Assembly (NCBI GenBank): GCA_003963305.1
Contig: RXJR01000016.1
Coordinates: 45,630 to 109,629 of the forward strand
Direction of reading: 5' to 3'
DNA from: Candidatus Melainabacteria bacterium
GTDB lineage: Bacteria; Cyanobacteriota; Vampirovibrionia; Obscuribacterales; Obscuribacteraceae
Length of the DNA: 64,000 nt
Positions within the stretch are counted from its first letter, which is position 1; the number at the start of each line of letters is the position of its first letter. The position numbers and the translations under genes are program-made. The notes beneath the pieces were generated by a model. The model searched no databases. It was not told the origin of the DNA and saw nothing but the letters and a program-made list of their open reading frames with translations. Shown in pieces: positions 45,127 through 54,401 of this stretch.

Positions 45127-45369
45127 ATGGCTGGAAAAGATGCAAAAGCTGAAAAAGATAAGGGACAGGTCGACAACGACTCGCCACCAACGTTGATCCT
45201 TGAAATCAAAACTCCATCCGGAGAAAACTGGGGTCAAATTATCGCCTCTGCTAAGGAATTCAAAACTGGCTCGACCGGTTTCTATGCCAATGGCAAAGTA
45301 ACCAACCCGAATACCGGTGCCCGTTACCAGCTCGGTGCCAACATCATTTTGATTGGCAGCAAGAAATAG
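45127..45369 (+). CDS. Small hypothetical protein, possibly co-transcribed with response regulator
   Basis: 80 residues; ATG preceded by GGAGGAGA. A Lys/Asp-rich N-terminus (KDAKAEKDKGQVDND) leads to a beta-rich segment (ILEIKTPSGENWGQIIAS, FYANGKVTNP, YQLGANIILIGS) with the look of a small barrel. No family recognised. The response regulator starts 15 bases downstream, so the two are probably one transcript. Confidence 0.65.
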   Translation: MAGKDAKAEKDKGQVDNDSPPTLILEIKTPSGENWGQIIASAKEFKTGSTGFYANGKVTNPNTGARYQLGANIILIGSKK

Positions 45370-45384
45370 TCTGCGAGCCACAAC

Positions 45385-46059
45385 ATGGCGAAGATACTCG
45401 TCGTCGAAGACGATCCGGCAATTTGTTCGATAATTGTCGATTGGCTTACGCATCAGCACCATACCGTCGAAGTGTCACACAACGGTTTGGAAGCCGATCA
45501 GTATCTAAAAATGTATCAGTACGATGTGATCGTGCTCGATTGGGGTTTGCCTGAATTAAGTGGCGTGGAGATTTGCAAGCGATACAAAACCGCGGGCGGT
45601 CGCGCTCCGGTTCTGATGCTCACAGGTAAGCACGACATCGAAGACAAAGAGGAAGGCTTCAACGCCGGCGCTGACGATTACCTGACCAAGCCCTTCGATA
45701 TCAAGGAGCTGTCAGCGCGCGTCAGAGCTTTGCTGCGGCGTCCCACCAACGTCTACGACAATATTCTCAGTATCCGCAACGTTTCACTTGATCCCAACAA
45801 CCATATTGTCACCAGGAATGGTGCGCCGATTAAACTGACACCGAAAGAATTTGCGGTGCTTGAGTTTTTCATGCGCAACCCCAACAAGGTTTTCAAAGCT
45901 GATGCGCTGCTGGACCACATATGGAACTCGGAGGCAGGTTCAGGGCCGGAGACGGTACGGACTTGCATCAAGAGATTGCGCCGGCAAATTGACGAACCAG
46001 GCGTTTCCTCAATCATCGAAAACGTGCATGGTGTTGGATATAAACTAGCATCACAGTAG
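45385..46059 (+). CDS. OmpR/PhoB-family response regulator
   Basis: 224 residues. Receiver with acidic pair at 9-10, phospho-acceptor Asp52 (IVLDWGLPE), Thr in LMLTGKH near 79 and Lys in YLTKPFD near 101; winged-helix DNA-binding domain ~130-222 ending NVHGVGYKL. Close paralogue of the regulator at 24813-25496. The nearest sensor kinase gene is at 47434, with a Clp-N gene between. Target genes unknown. Confidence 0.92.
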   Translation: MAKILVVEDDPAICSIIVDWLTHQHHTVEVSHNGLEADQYLKMYQYDVIVLDWGLPELSGVEICKRYKTAGGRAPVLMLTGKHDIEDKEEGFNAGADDYLTKPFDIKELSARVRALLRRPTNVYDNILSIRNVSLDPNNHIVTRNGAPIKLTPKEFAVLEFFMRNPNKVFKADALLDHIWNSEAGSGPETVRTCIKRLRRQIDEPGVSSIIENVHGVGYKLASQ

Positions 46060-46401
46060 TTGATTGCTCGCATGCAAATGATGCCGACCACTGCGCACCG
46101 AGTGCGGTGCCGTTGCCTCCGTAACTTAACTTGAGGCTTCAACAGGCGCTGCCAAGCCATCTCAAAATGTATTTAAGAAAGCCGTGAAACCGGCGACCCA
46201 GGCTATTAAAAGTACTTTTGTTTTACAAAACATGCTCTTGAAAATGGTACTGTTCTACGAGTGTGCCCAGCAGTGGGGCGTAAGGCGACAGGAACACTCT
46301 GACCACCTTCTGCGCCGATTACTGCATCGATCGATTCCGAATCAATTGAAGCTCAAAGGCACGCACGGAAGCCTCTGCCGATATCCGAGATAGGAGCTAT
46401 T
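46060..46401. other. Intergenic region without recognised features
   Basis: 342 bases between the response regulator and the Clp-N gene. A 69-codon frame (46184-46393) ends just before the ribosome site of the next gene, but its composition is not protein-like. No promoter or hairpin could be defined. Confidence 0.3.
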
Positions 46402-46959
46402 ATGTTTAGTAGAGCATCGTCCCGTGGGCAGTTTGGCATGGAAGAAAGCAGCTACAGCATTCAGACACAAGGGGCAGCAGGCTTGGGGTCGTCATCACTG
46501 AGACAGACCTCCGCTAATACCGACAGCAAAAAGAACCTGCAGCTGGAAACAGCCATTCGCTTCGCCAAAGAAGAGTCGCTGCGGCTTGGCCACAAGTTTG
46601 TGGGCTCCGAGCAGTTGCTGATCGGCATTTTACGCCAGGACAAAGCGGTGGCGGCGATGGTCCTCAATTCGCTCGGCGTTTCCACGGACAAAGCTCGACG
46701 CGAGATGAAAAACATCATTGGTTATGGTGCCGGCATTGGCGAAATCGTCGAGGAAGATCTCCATTCGACCTTGCTCTTCCGGCGGATCGTAGAGACAGCG
46801 TTTGAAATCGCTCGTCGTTTCAGAGCCGATGAAGTACGAACCGAGCATATCTTGCTGGGCGTCATAGCCAATGAGAGAGGTGTTGCTCTGCGTATTCTTG
46901 AAGTATTGAATGTCGACCTGAATCGGTTGCTTTTCCTGATAAACGAAGTCGACAAATAA
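46402..46959 (+). CDS. Stand-alone Clp N-terminal (Clp R) domain protein
   Basis: 185 residues; ATG preceded by TAGGAGCT. A 45-residue Ser/Gln-rich leader is followed by the double Clp repeat domain at ~48-180: AIRFAKEESLRLGHKFVGSEQLL, LGILRQDK-type ends, then AFEIARRFRADEVRTEHILLG and ERGVALRILEVL. In ClpC/ClpA this domain binds adaptors and substrates ahead of the AAA rings, which are absent here. It resembles ClpS1-/ClpT-type or other free Clp-N adaptors. It may compete for or deliver adaptors to a Clp protease elsewhere. Confidence 0.87.
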   Translation: MFSRASSRGQFGMEESSYSIQTQGAAGLGSSSLRQTSANTDSKKNLQLETAIRFAKEESLRLGHKFVGSEQLLIGILRQDKAVAAMVLNSLGVSTDKARREMKNIIGYGAGIGEIVEEDLHSTLLFRRIVETAFEIARRFRADEVRTEHILLGVIANERGVALRILEVLNVDLNRLLFLINEVDK

Positions 46960-47433
46960 AAAGAGCCCTTAAAGCGAGCTACCCAGGATCTAAGATCCTG
47001 GGAGCCTCTTGCCCAAACTTTTTGTTGGCTGCACCCGGTTAGTTACCGAATCGTCTGCGCATAACTTGCGCCCGCCGCCTTTCCATGTACTCAGATTACT
47101 TTATGGTCTGTGACAACCGTGTGACATGGGAAATAACTTTTTGAGATTTTTTCTCCTGAACTTGTTCGCCTGAAAGCGCGCCAAGCAATAGCGCTGGGCC
47201 CTTTTTATGTGCAAGGCTGAGGAACTTGTTTTTGGGCTTACTACAGTAATACCACCAAAAATCCAAATTGAAGCGGTTTTTGGGGAATTTTCGAAGATTT
47301 AATTTGACTGACGAGGTATAAATCAATTGGTAACCGCGCTGTGCCTGGCTTGTTCTTCGGTGCTCATGTCACCAGCGAACGAATTTTTATTACTGGCGAG
47401 GTCTTAAATGGCTAACTGGCACTGGCCGGGATA
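46960..47433. other. Intergenic region with palindromic hairpin and TGACA pair
   Basis: 474 bases between the Clp-N and histidine kinase genes. A strong hairpin lies at 46982-47002. TGACA occurs at 47111 and 47122, 11 bases apart, like a single PhoB-type box. A weaker stem (AGCGC 47175-47179 with GCGCT 47191-47195) is followed by GGGCCCTTTTT. No ORF has a ribosome site. Confidence 0.4.
46982..47002 (+). terminator. Strong hairpin downstream of the Clp-N gene
   Basis: CCCAGGATC (46982-46990) and GATCCTGGG (46994-47002) are exact complements around a 3-base loop. There is no T run directly after, so termination is inferred from position, 22 bases past the stop. Confidence 0.45.
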
Positions 47434-49419
47434 ATGTTCAACCGGCTCAAACTGTCACACAGAATACTGATCCTGGTCGCAGTGCCAATGATCTTTGAAT
47501 TGGCATTGTTTGCCAGGGTCGGGCAGTTGCTCGATGAGTCTGAAATGGAGGCTAAACGCGAGGCCCACTCGCACGCGATTACCACCCAGATAAACGAGAT
47601 CCTGCGCAAGCTTCTCACCTCGGCGGGCGGGATGGGCGCCTATGCGGTAGTGACTGAAAATACGTATCTGAAACGTTCTGAACGAGACAGCCGGCACTTT
47701 ATGGCTGATTTTGACAGGCTGGAGGCGCTGGTAAAGGATGATCCGGATCTGCTCGACCGTGTCAAAAGCATGCGAAAAGTGGCTATGGAAGGCGTAACCG
47801 TGCTCGCTCGCATCAAAAAAATTGTCAAAGAAGATAATCGCCTGATGGCTTTCGCAGAGCTCAAAAGTGTCAGCCCGATGCTGTCTACATTGACGGCTCA
47901 AGCCGATGCAATAACCAACGAACAAAAAGCTATCGAGGCACTGAGCCCACAAATTCAGGAAGCTCAGAGAGCTGCACTGCACCAACTGCTTATGCTTGGG
48001 GCAGTGCTGAACGTGCTTTTGGCCCTTGCCCTCGCCTTGATTTTCAACAGAGGATTCACGAAGAGATTGCGAATACTTATGGACAACAGCTACCGCTTCG
48101 CCATCGGCATACCGCTGAATCCTGAGCTCACCGGCACAGATGAACTGGTGAAACTGGACCAGGTTTTTCACAAAATGGCGCATGTGGTCGAGGAATCTGC
48201 GCGGAAAGAGCGTGCCGTCATTGAGAATTCAGTAGATGTTATCTGCTCGCTGGATGCCGACGAGAAATTCACCAAAGTCAACCCGGCATCGCTTGCAGCC
48301 TGGGGTTTCGAACCCTCCGAGTTAGTAGGGAAAAGATTCAGTGATATCGTTTTTCCTGAAGAGATAGATGAAACCAGAAAGGCAATTAAAGAGCTGATCA
48401 GAGGCAGTGAAGATAGACAGGTTGAATGCCGGCTGGTCAAGAAAGACGGCACGCTCATCGACGTTTTATGGTCGATGCACTGGTCTGATGAGGAGAGTAG
48501 TCTGTTTTGCGTGGCGCACGATGTCACCGAACAACGTCGTATAGACCGACTGAAACAGGAATTCGTTGCCATGGTCAGTCATGATTTGCGCACGCCGCTT
48601 GCATCCATAAAAGGAACCCTCTCGATGATTTCTGAGGGAGTCTACGAGCCGACATCTGAGATGGGGAAAAAGCGCATCGCAGACGCCGAAATGAACATCG
48701 ACAGATTAGTAAATTTGATTGGCGACGTACTGGATATAGAGAAACTCGAAGCAGGACAGATGACCATCGATGAGGACCTGGTCAATTTGTCTGAAATGAT
48801 CAAAGAATCTGTTGAAGCCGTTCGCGGAGTAGCAGAGCAAAACGAAACCACCATTGAAACTACCATTGTTGAGGATTCCGACGTTGACGTGCTCGGTGAA
48901 AAAGATCGGCTTATCCAGGTGATGGTAAATCTGCTTTCCAATGCCATCAAATTCTCGTCTAAGGGAAACAGCGTTCAGATAGCCGTGAGCACAGAAGGCA
49001 CTATTGCCCAGGTGCGCGTAACGGACCATGGTCGCGGCATTCCAGCAAACAATATCGATATAATTTTCGAACGCTTCAAACAAAGTCAAGCCAGCGACGG
49101 CAAGCGAGGCAAAGGGACCGGTCTCGGGTTGGCTATCTGCAAAGCGATTATAGAGGCGCATAAGGGCACCATTGGTGTAGAAAGCAAGGAAGGCGAAGGC
49201 AGCACCTTCTGGTTCAAGCTGCCGCTTTATCAGGATCCGGAGGATCTGCGTACCGCAGCAGAAGCACAGGCACAGGGCGAAGCCGTTGCTAGCAGCGAAG
49301 ACACTTCTTGCAGCGAAGATACTACTCGCGATGAAGACATTGCTCTGAAAGAAGAAGTTACAAACGCAGCTGATTCTTCTGTGCTACGTGACGAAGCGAT
49401 TTTCCCGCACTCGGTATAG
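47434..49419 (+). CDS. Membrane PAS histidine kinase
   Basis: 661 residues. Two membrane helices (~9-30 and ~187-208) flank a helical extracytoplasmic sensor domain; a HAMP-like linker follows. A PAS domain covers ~262-370 (SVDVICSLDADEKFTKVN, then a PAC end DVTEQRRIDRL). HisKA has the phospho-acceptor His383 in VSHDLRTPLASI; HATPase_c has NLLSNAIKFSS, DHGRGIP and GKGTGLGLAI. A ~50-residue acidic tail ends the protein. It is a sensor of unknown stimulus; the regulator at 45385 is the nearest candidate partner. The end overlaps the convergent gene by 62 bases. Confidence 0.93.
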   Translation: MFNRLKLSHRILILVAVPMIFELALFARVGQLLDESEMEAKREAHSHAITTQINEILRKLLTSAGGMGAYAVVTENTYLKRSERDSRHFMADFDRLEALVKDDPDLLDRVKSMRKVAMEGVTVLARIKKIVKEDNRLMAFAELKSVSPMLSTLTAQADAITNEQKAIEALSPQIQEAQRAALHQLLMLGAVLNVLLALALALIFNRGFTKRLRILMDNSYRFAIGIPLNPELTGTDELVKLDQVFHKMAHVVEESARKERAVIENSVDVICSLDADEKFTKVNPASLAAWGFEPSELVGKRFSDIVFPEEIDETRKAIKELIRGSEDRQVECRLVKKDGTLIDVLWSMHWSDEESSLFCVAHDVTEQRRIDRLKQEFVAMVSHDLRTPLASIKGTLSMISEGVYEPTSEMGKKRIADAEMNIDRLVNLIGDVLDIEKLEAGQMTIDEDLVNLSEMIKESVEAVRGVAEQNETTIETTIVEDSDVDVLGEKDRLIQVMVNLLSNAIKFSSKGNSVQIAVSTEGTIAQVRVTDHGRGIPANNIDIIFERFKQSQASDGKRGKGTGLGLAICKAIIEAHKGTIGVESKEGEGSTFWFKLPLYQDPEDLRTAAEAQAQGEAVASSEDTSCSEDTTRDEDIALKEEVTNAADSSVLRDEAIFPHSV

Positions 49420-50365
49420 ACACTTTTGTGCCGTCTGGCAATCTCATACTACCTCGCTGGTCGATAGTGGCAGAGCCTTTGCTGCCGAGCAAGACAATGG
49501 TGTTATCGGCGTATGTGATTATTCCAGTCAATTGACCGAGCTGTTCGAGTGTTGATACATTTACATTTTCACTTGCGTTTGCATATGTACTCGTATTTGC
49601 AGCAGCTTTCATATGATAGGCGAACGACGTCGGCTGGTTGCGGATATAAAAACTCGCTGCTCTGCGTGGCGCATGTTCATTGGAGACATTTACTCGCCGG
49701 TCAAGCACGTCTGACAGGATGTCAGCCATAGCAGCAGAGCGGGGATTGCTGGGCTTCTTGAACGGTGCTGTCGAGATCTGTCCATCACGTATATTTGATT
49801 GAGCTCGGAGCGCCTGGTTTGCGCTCGTTGAATTTGTTACGTTATAGTTCAAGGCACTATTTGACGCCTCTGGCACATTTGAGCCGGAAGAAGCATCGTG
49901 ATAGTTCGGCACGCCAGACGGGGTTGCAGATGGAACGACGACGCGCAGATTCGTGCCGCTGCCATCGACAATAGGGGAGGCAACCAGTCCCCCTGAAACT
50001 TGAGCATCATAAGCAGCAGCGTTGCCTGGCGAGTTCGGCGTAAATAGCCCGACTGCGCCAGGACCAGACTGAGTCGGTCCGACGTTTCCCTGGGCCACGC
50101 CGCTATCAGAAACAGTGCCACCAGGAGCAATGGCACCTGTGACAATCGCACGAACAGGCCGCTCGGGCACCACATTCGACACCGTATCAGGCAACATCGC
50201 ATTGTCTCGCCAGGCGCCGTAAGCATCTTTATGCACTTTATTGCCCATCTGGTTCGCTTGGGCATTTGGATCGCCCGACCAGGGAAAAGAATCGCTGCTG
50301 GCCGGATGCGATGGGGGTGGCAGCAAGATCAGAAGTAATAATATTCGCCACAACACGGCTTTCAA
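49358..50365 (-). CDS. Secreted hypothetical protein, Ala/Ser/Asn/Gly-rich
   Basis: 335 residues from TTG 50365, supported by GAGGGA seven bases upstream. The first ~22 residues are a signal peptide (LWRILLLLILLPPPSHPA). The middle is low in complexity and rich in Gly, Ser, Pro, Asn and Ala. The C-terminal ~60 residues (QLGQLTGIITYADNTIVLLGS, then RGSMRLPDGTKVSI) look like a small beta domain. No family recognised. The last 62 bases overlap the histidine kinase 3' end on the other strand. Confidence 0.68.
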   Translation of the reverse strand: MKAVLWRILLLLILLPPPSHPASSDSFPWSGDPNAQANQMGNKVHKDAYGAWRDNAMLPDTVSNVVPERPVRAIVTGAIAPGGTVSDSGVAQGNVGPTQSGPGAVGLFTPNSPGNAAAYDAQVSGGLVASPIVDGSGTNLRVVVPSATPSGVPNYHDASSGSNVPEASNSALNYNVTNSTSANQALRAQSNIRDGQISTAPFKKPSNPRSAAMADILSDVLDRRVNVSNEHAPRRAASFYIRNQPTSFAYHMKAAANTSTYANASENVNVSTLEQLGQLTGIITYADNTIVLLGSKGSATIDQRGSMRLPDGTKVSIPSAGKSLRHVAQKNQLRL

Positions 50366-50427
50366 AGTAATCCCTCATCCAGTTTTGGGAGCTTTGACGG
50401 GCTGAGAAACGATTCCGTTCCGGTTTA

Positions 50428-51063
50428 CTAAACCATCGCGTTTAGCGAAATGTCCGGCAATCCGATCGAGCGAACAAATGGTGCGAGTTCCTCGGCAGTT
50501 GTAAACACATATGAATCGATGCCGACCTGTCTGGCCCCTTCCACATTCATCTGTCTGTCGTCAAGGAACAACACCTCGGCTGGTTTCATATTGATCTGGT
50601 CCAGACAGTGCAAAAAAATATCCGCGGCTGGTTTAACAGATTTGACCTCACACGAATATGTGTAATGGCTGAATTCCGGCATCCAGTGCAGGTCACGTAG
50701 ATACTCACGAATATCTGCAGGCATGTTAGACACAATTGCAGTGATCATTCCGCTTGTGCGCAGAGTCTCTGCCCAGCGGGCCATGACCAGATTGGGACGA
50801 GACCAACCGACATTGTCGAATTCAATTACCTGGCGCAACTGCTGCTCGGTAATTTCGCGCCCACCCTTCTGAGCGATACGAGTCCAGTACTCCCGTCCGT
50901 CGAAAGCACCGACATCATATTCGTCTCGTAACTGCCAGTAGTAGGTTTTGAAACGGCTCAGCTCAATGTCTAAACACTCAGCCATAGCTGCCACGTCAGA
51001 CTCTAACTGGTTCAGGCAGAGCACATTTCCATAATCAAACAGAATCGCCTTGTAGCTAGCCAT
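50428..51063 (-). CDS. HAD-family hydrolase
   Basis: 211 residues from ATG 51063, with GGGGG upstream; the frame starts further at 51087. Motif I is FDYGNVL near residue 8, where the second Asp is Gly, as in the YihX/epoxide-hydrolase-N-like HAD group. Motif II is AIVSNMPADI near 110, motif III Lys is in SCEVKSVKPAADIF near 138, motif IV is FLDDRQMNVEGA near 162. Likely a phosphatase or dehalogenase-like enzyme; the DxG variant is also found in the alpha-D-glucose-1-phosphate phosphatases. Confidence 0.83.
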   Translation of the reverse strand: MASYKAILFDYGNVLCLNQLESDVAAMAECLDIELSRFKTYYWQLRDEYDVGAFDGREYWTRIAQKGGREITEQQLRQVIEFDNVGWSRPNLVMARWAETLRTSGMITAIVSNMPADIREYLRDLHWMPEFSHYTYSCEVKSVKPAADIFLHCLDQINMKPAEVLFLDDRQMNVEGARQVGIDSYVFTTAEELAPFVRSIGLPDISLNAMV

Positions 51064-51116
51064 CACGCCCCCAAGCGACGAAGTCACAGCTCGTTATGAT
51101 AACTGATCGGCGAACC

Positions 51117-51620
51117 TTACGGAATTACAGCGACTGCCTCAGCAGCACGCTTGACGTTTTCAAGCCGCTTATCAATTTTTTTCTTCGTTAACAAATCGAT
51201 GACACCCTGCGAGTAAGCCAGTCCAGTATCCAGGTGCGAGGATAGCTCCAGAGTAGTTGAACGACCGTCCGGAGATGATGTTAATACCCAGCTTCCATTC
51301 AGAGCCTTAAACTTATCCGATTTAACCAGTTTGTAATCGATTCGCTCATTGGGTACTTCACGCTGAATCAACTGGCAAACAGCTGCTCCTACTACCGGCA
51401 AAGCGTTAAATTTCTGCTCAATCAGCGTCTGGTTGCCATGCTGTTCCAAAACTTTGCTGTATTCAAGGTCCGGGTCGTTTTGACGCTCAGTATGAACTGC
51501 CTCCCAAACAACCCTCGCTGGAGCATTAATACTAATTGAACCGGAGACGAGGTTTTCTTGCGCCAAAGCGGGAGTCGTAGAAAGTAATGCCAACGCCGCC
51601 AGAGCTACTGTTTTGCGCAT
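51117..51620 (-). CDS. Secreted SRPBCC/polyketide-cyclase-like protein
   Basis: 167 residues from ATG 51620 (GAGGGCG upstream); a TTG at 51656 is possible. A signal peptide ends near ALAQ. The rest has the START-like SRPBCC order: GSISINAPARVVWEAVHTE, a beta sheet with many charged strands (WVLTSSPDGRSTTLELSSH) and a long C-terminal helix (KKIDKRLENVKRAAEAVA). Such folds bind lipophilic ligands. An exported version suggests a role in lipid binding in the envelope, by inference. Confidence 0.78.
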   Translation of the reverse strand: MRKTVALAALALLSTTPALAQENLVSGSISINAPARVVWEAVHTERQNDPDLEYSKVLEQHGNQTLIEQKFNALPVVGAAVCQLIQREVPNERIDYKLVKSDKFKALNGSWVLTSSPDGRSTTLELSSHLDTGLAYSQGVIDLLTKKKIDKRLENVKRAAEAVAVIP

Positions 51621-51768
51621 AAACGCCCTCAATCTTCCGGAATTCACCTTTTTCAAGAGACGCCTACTTTTCTGCCATGTTCCTCAGTTATTTGGCGGGA
51701 GTGCATTTCGATACTTTCATATGTAGGCCGGTCTAGCTATCATTACTAGGTGAACCGGCAAAATTAGT

Positions 51769-54264
51769 ATGAAATCGATCGTAAAAACTGATGACAAGGC
51801 TATAGGCGCTATTGCACCCGTGTCTACCGGGTTCCTTGGGTCCCTGAACCGCCTCTGGGTTCGGATACTCTTGTGCGGAGCAATTGCTCTGCCGGTTTCG
51901 TTTGTCATTGTCAATGCCGCCAATCCGCTCATCGTTCCACTCCTATCCGCCGGTCTGGCGCAAGAAATCGCATCCGAAATGGGTATGCAATCCGCCGGAA
52001 GCTTTCAAACACTGAAGATAATTTCGGCTCACAACCTGGCCTGGTGTTATGCCACTAATGGTAGTGGCACTGTGCTGCCGCGCACCAGGCCGTTTGCGCC
52101 GAACCTGCAAGAATACGAAGAAAAGTCACGCGAAGTCGTCGTCAACAATGCACGTTATTACGAGACCGTGCAGCGTATGAACGGAACCGAAGTTCTTCAC
52201 ATTGGTGTGCCATACGATCAAACCTGGGAGTCGTACGATTCGAGTGCATTTCTCTCCAATCTGCTCACTCCAATAAGATTTGGAATTGTGCTGGGAGCAT
52301 TCGCTCTTGTGCTTTCAATCCTGCTGGCCTTAATCGAGTTGATTATCTCGCGCCCACTGACAGCGTTTACTAAAGCAATCGTGGCCGCCTCTGCCTCACC
52401 GAGCAAAGCCCGACATCTGAAAGCCCCCTCTGGAGCTCCAACTGAAATTACGCAGCTGGCGGTGGCGATTAAAGACTTCGCCATCTTGAATGACGTGTCG
52501 AGAGTAACCAAGAATCGAGCCGACGAAAAAGACAATGAACGCGCCAGGCGCGCTGAAGCACGCAGTGCGCAAACACCGTCTGGTCCCATTCCCGCCCTTC
52601 AGTCAACAAGCAAAAGCAGTCCGCTGATGCGATCGTTCGAATACGAACTGAGTTCCGCCCAATCAACCAAAATGTTTGCCGAACAGGCTCTTGGTGGGTT
52701 GCACGAACGATATCCCGATGTGATTAAATTGTCGGCCTTTTTCAAACTGGACAGAGATTATCAACCGACGATTCTTGCATCCATGGGTCTGGATGAGGAA
52801 TCTCTGCAGTTGTTGCGCGAAATAGATCACCGTGAAATTGCTCGCGGCAGTTTTGCCAAATCCAAAAGCGCAGATATAGGACCAATGTTGATCCGCAGAC
52901 TGGGCTTTGAAGAACTGGCTTCCATCAACGACATCCGTCGTATTATTTATCTACCGGTCAAACATAGAGATTCTGATTTGGCGGCCATTGTCGTTTTTCT
53001 GGAAGACGAAGAAGCCATCAATGCCGATCAACTGAGATCGATAGAACGATTCAGAGATCAAATATCGAACTTCTTCCACAAGCTACTCATTCTGGAAGAG
53101 GCAGAAGAAGCTGATTGGACCGACCAGCTGACCGGTTTGCGAAACCGTCAGTTCTTCCAGGAGTTGATGGGTCATGTCATCGAGCGTGCGGTGAGAACCG
53201 AAAACAAATCATTCTCGTTATTGATGATTTCAGGTGACTTCCTCGATGTGAGCCTGCAACATCACGGTTCAGACGTGCGTGACCGGTGGATGCAGGAGCT
53301 AGCACGTATTCTCCGTAACAATATAGACATCAAGGACAGACTCGAGCAATCTATCGAACCTGCTAACTATGTTATTCGCTACCAGGGCGATGAATTTGCC
53401 GCAGTGCTGGAAGACTGCAACATGAAGCAGGCTCTGGAGTTAGCTTTGCAGATTCGAGCCTCGGTTGAGTCGACAGATCAGTGGGCCGGTGGCGTCAAAG
53501 GACTGACTGTATCAATTGGTTGTTCGACTTATCCTGAAGACGGCACGACATCCGAAGAGATGGTGGCGAAGGCGAGAAATGCCCTCCTCTATCTGAACGA
53601 GCAGATGGGACCAAACCAGATTTGCCATATCCAGAAAGTGCCACAAGGATACAAACCGTCCAAGAGAGGCTCCGCATTTAGTGGCGAGTTGGGCGTTCTG
53701 GACTGCGCTGGTTTGCTGCAGTCAATTGCAACAAGTCAGAAGACCGGCTTGCTGAGCGTACAAGACGATACCGGCAGACAACTTCTCGTCAGCTGGGAGA
53801 AAGGCAGACCACGTCATGCCAAACTCGATAATATCGTCGGCGTGCCGGCGATCATCGAGTTTGTAGTCACATTCGAAAGCGGTACCTTTACTTTTCAGCA
53901 GCGCCAGAATTATTCGCTAGACAACGCTGGTGATGACCTGGGAGAGTCGCTGGAACGCATACTGATGGAAGGCGCCCTGGCCGAAGACCATGTCCGAGCC
54001 GCCAAGCGATTGATACCAAATATGGAGCTTCTAGTTCGTGCAGTGCCCGGCATTGAGAATGCCTACCGCTGGCTGCGGTTGCAAGAAGATCGTGAAGTTA
54101 CAAAAGAAGAACTCACATGCATGCGCAACTTGATCAAGTTGGCCGACGGTAGCAGAAGCTTGACTAAAATCTTTCTTGATATGAAAGACAGCCCTTCTTA
54201 CATTGTCTGGCGTGCTGCTGGCGTTCTCGTAGAAAATCGCCTTTTGCAAGTCAAAAAAGTGTAA
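51769..54264 (+). CDS. Membrane GGDEF protein with C-terminal DUF4388 domain
   Basis: 831 residues. Two membrane helices (~30-52 and ~165-187) flank a ~110-residue external domain. Residues ~290-440 resemble a GAF domain. A diguanylate cyclase domain follows at ~450-625: start DQLTGLRNRQFF, active-site loop YQGDEF at 538-543 (Gln for the first Gly), and SIGCSTYPEDG near 585. No RxxD inhibitory site is visible before it. A DUF4388/PATAN domain (~635-740, GELGVLDCAGLLQSIA then LLSVQDDTGRQLL) and a helical tail end the chain. It probably makes cyclic di-GMP. Confidence 0.88.
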   Translation: MKSIVKTDDKAIGAIAPVSTGFLGSLNRLWVRILLCGAIALPVSFVIVNAANPLIVPLLSAGLAQEIASEMGMQSAGSFQTLKIISAHNLAWCYATNGSGTVLPRTRPFAPNLQEYEEKSREVVVNNARYYETVQRMNGTEVLHIGVPYDQTWESYDSSAFLSNLLTPIRFGIVLGAFALVLSILLALIELIISRPLTAFTKAIVAASASPSKARHLKAPSGAPTEITQLAVAIKDFAILNDVSRVTKNRADEKDNERARRAEARSAQTPSGPIPALQSTSKSSPLMRSFEYELSSAQSTKMFAEQALGGLHERYPDVIKLSAFFKLDRDYQPTILASMGLDEESLQLLREIDHREIARGSFAKSKSADIGPMLIRRLGFEELASINDIRRIIYLPVKHRDSDLAAIVVFLEDEEAINADQLRSIERFRDQISNFFHKLLILEEAEEADWTDQLTGLRNRQFFQELMGHVIERAVRTENKSFSLLMISGDFLDVSLQHHGSDVRDRWMQELARILRNNIDIKDRLEQSIEPANYVIRYQGDEFAAVLEDCNMKQALELALQIRASVESTDQWAGGVKGLTVSIGCSTYPEDGTTSEEMVAKARNALLYLNEQMGPNQICHIQKVPQGYKPSKRGSAFSGELGVLDCAGLLQSIATSQKTGLLSVQDDTGRQLLVSWEKGRPRHAKLDNIVGVPAIIEFVVTFESGTFTFQQRQNYSLDNAGDDLGESLERILMEGALAEDHVRAAKRLIPNMELLVRAVPGIENAYRWLRLQEDREVTKEELTCMRNLIKLADGSRSLTKIFLDMKDSPSYIVWRAAGVLVENRLLQVKKV

Positions 54265-54401
54265 CTTATAGCATTCGGCGCTACAATAACAGCAGCTCGC
54301 TGTATTGACCGAAACTGCATCCTAAACCCTCTGCCAAAGCTGAGTTGCAAGCAGAAGCGTCCGGCAAGTTTCGTCAAGTTAGAGTCTGGAGGAGGTTTTC
54401 G

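Noticed and set aside
46184..46393. 69-codon frame before the Clp-N gene
   Set aside because: GTG start without a good ribosome site and a composition rich in His, Arg and Leu unlike neighbouring proteins.
47096..47326. 76-codon minus-strand frame in the 46960-47433 gap
   Set aside because: No ribosome site, very basic and aromatic composition, and no sign of a family.
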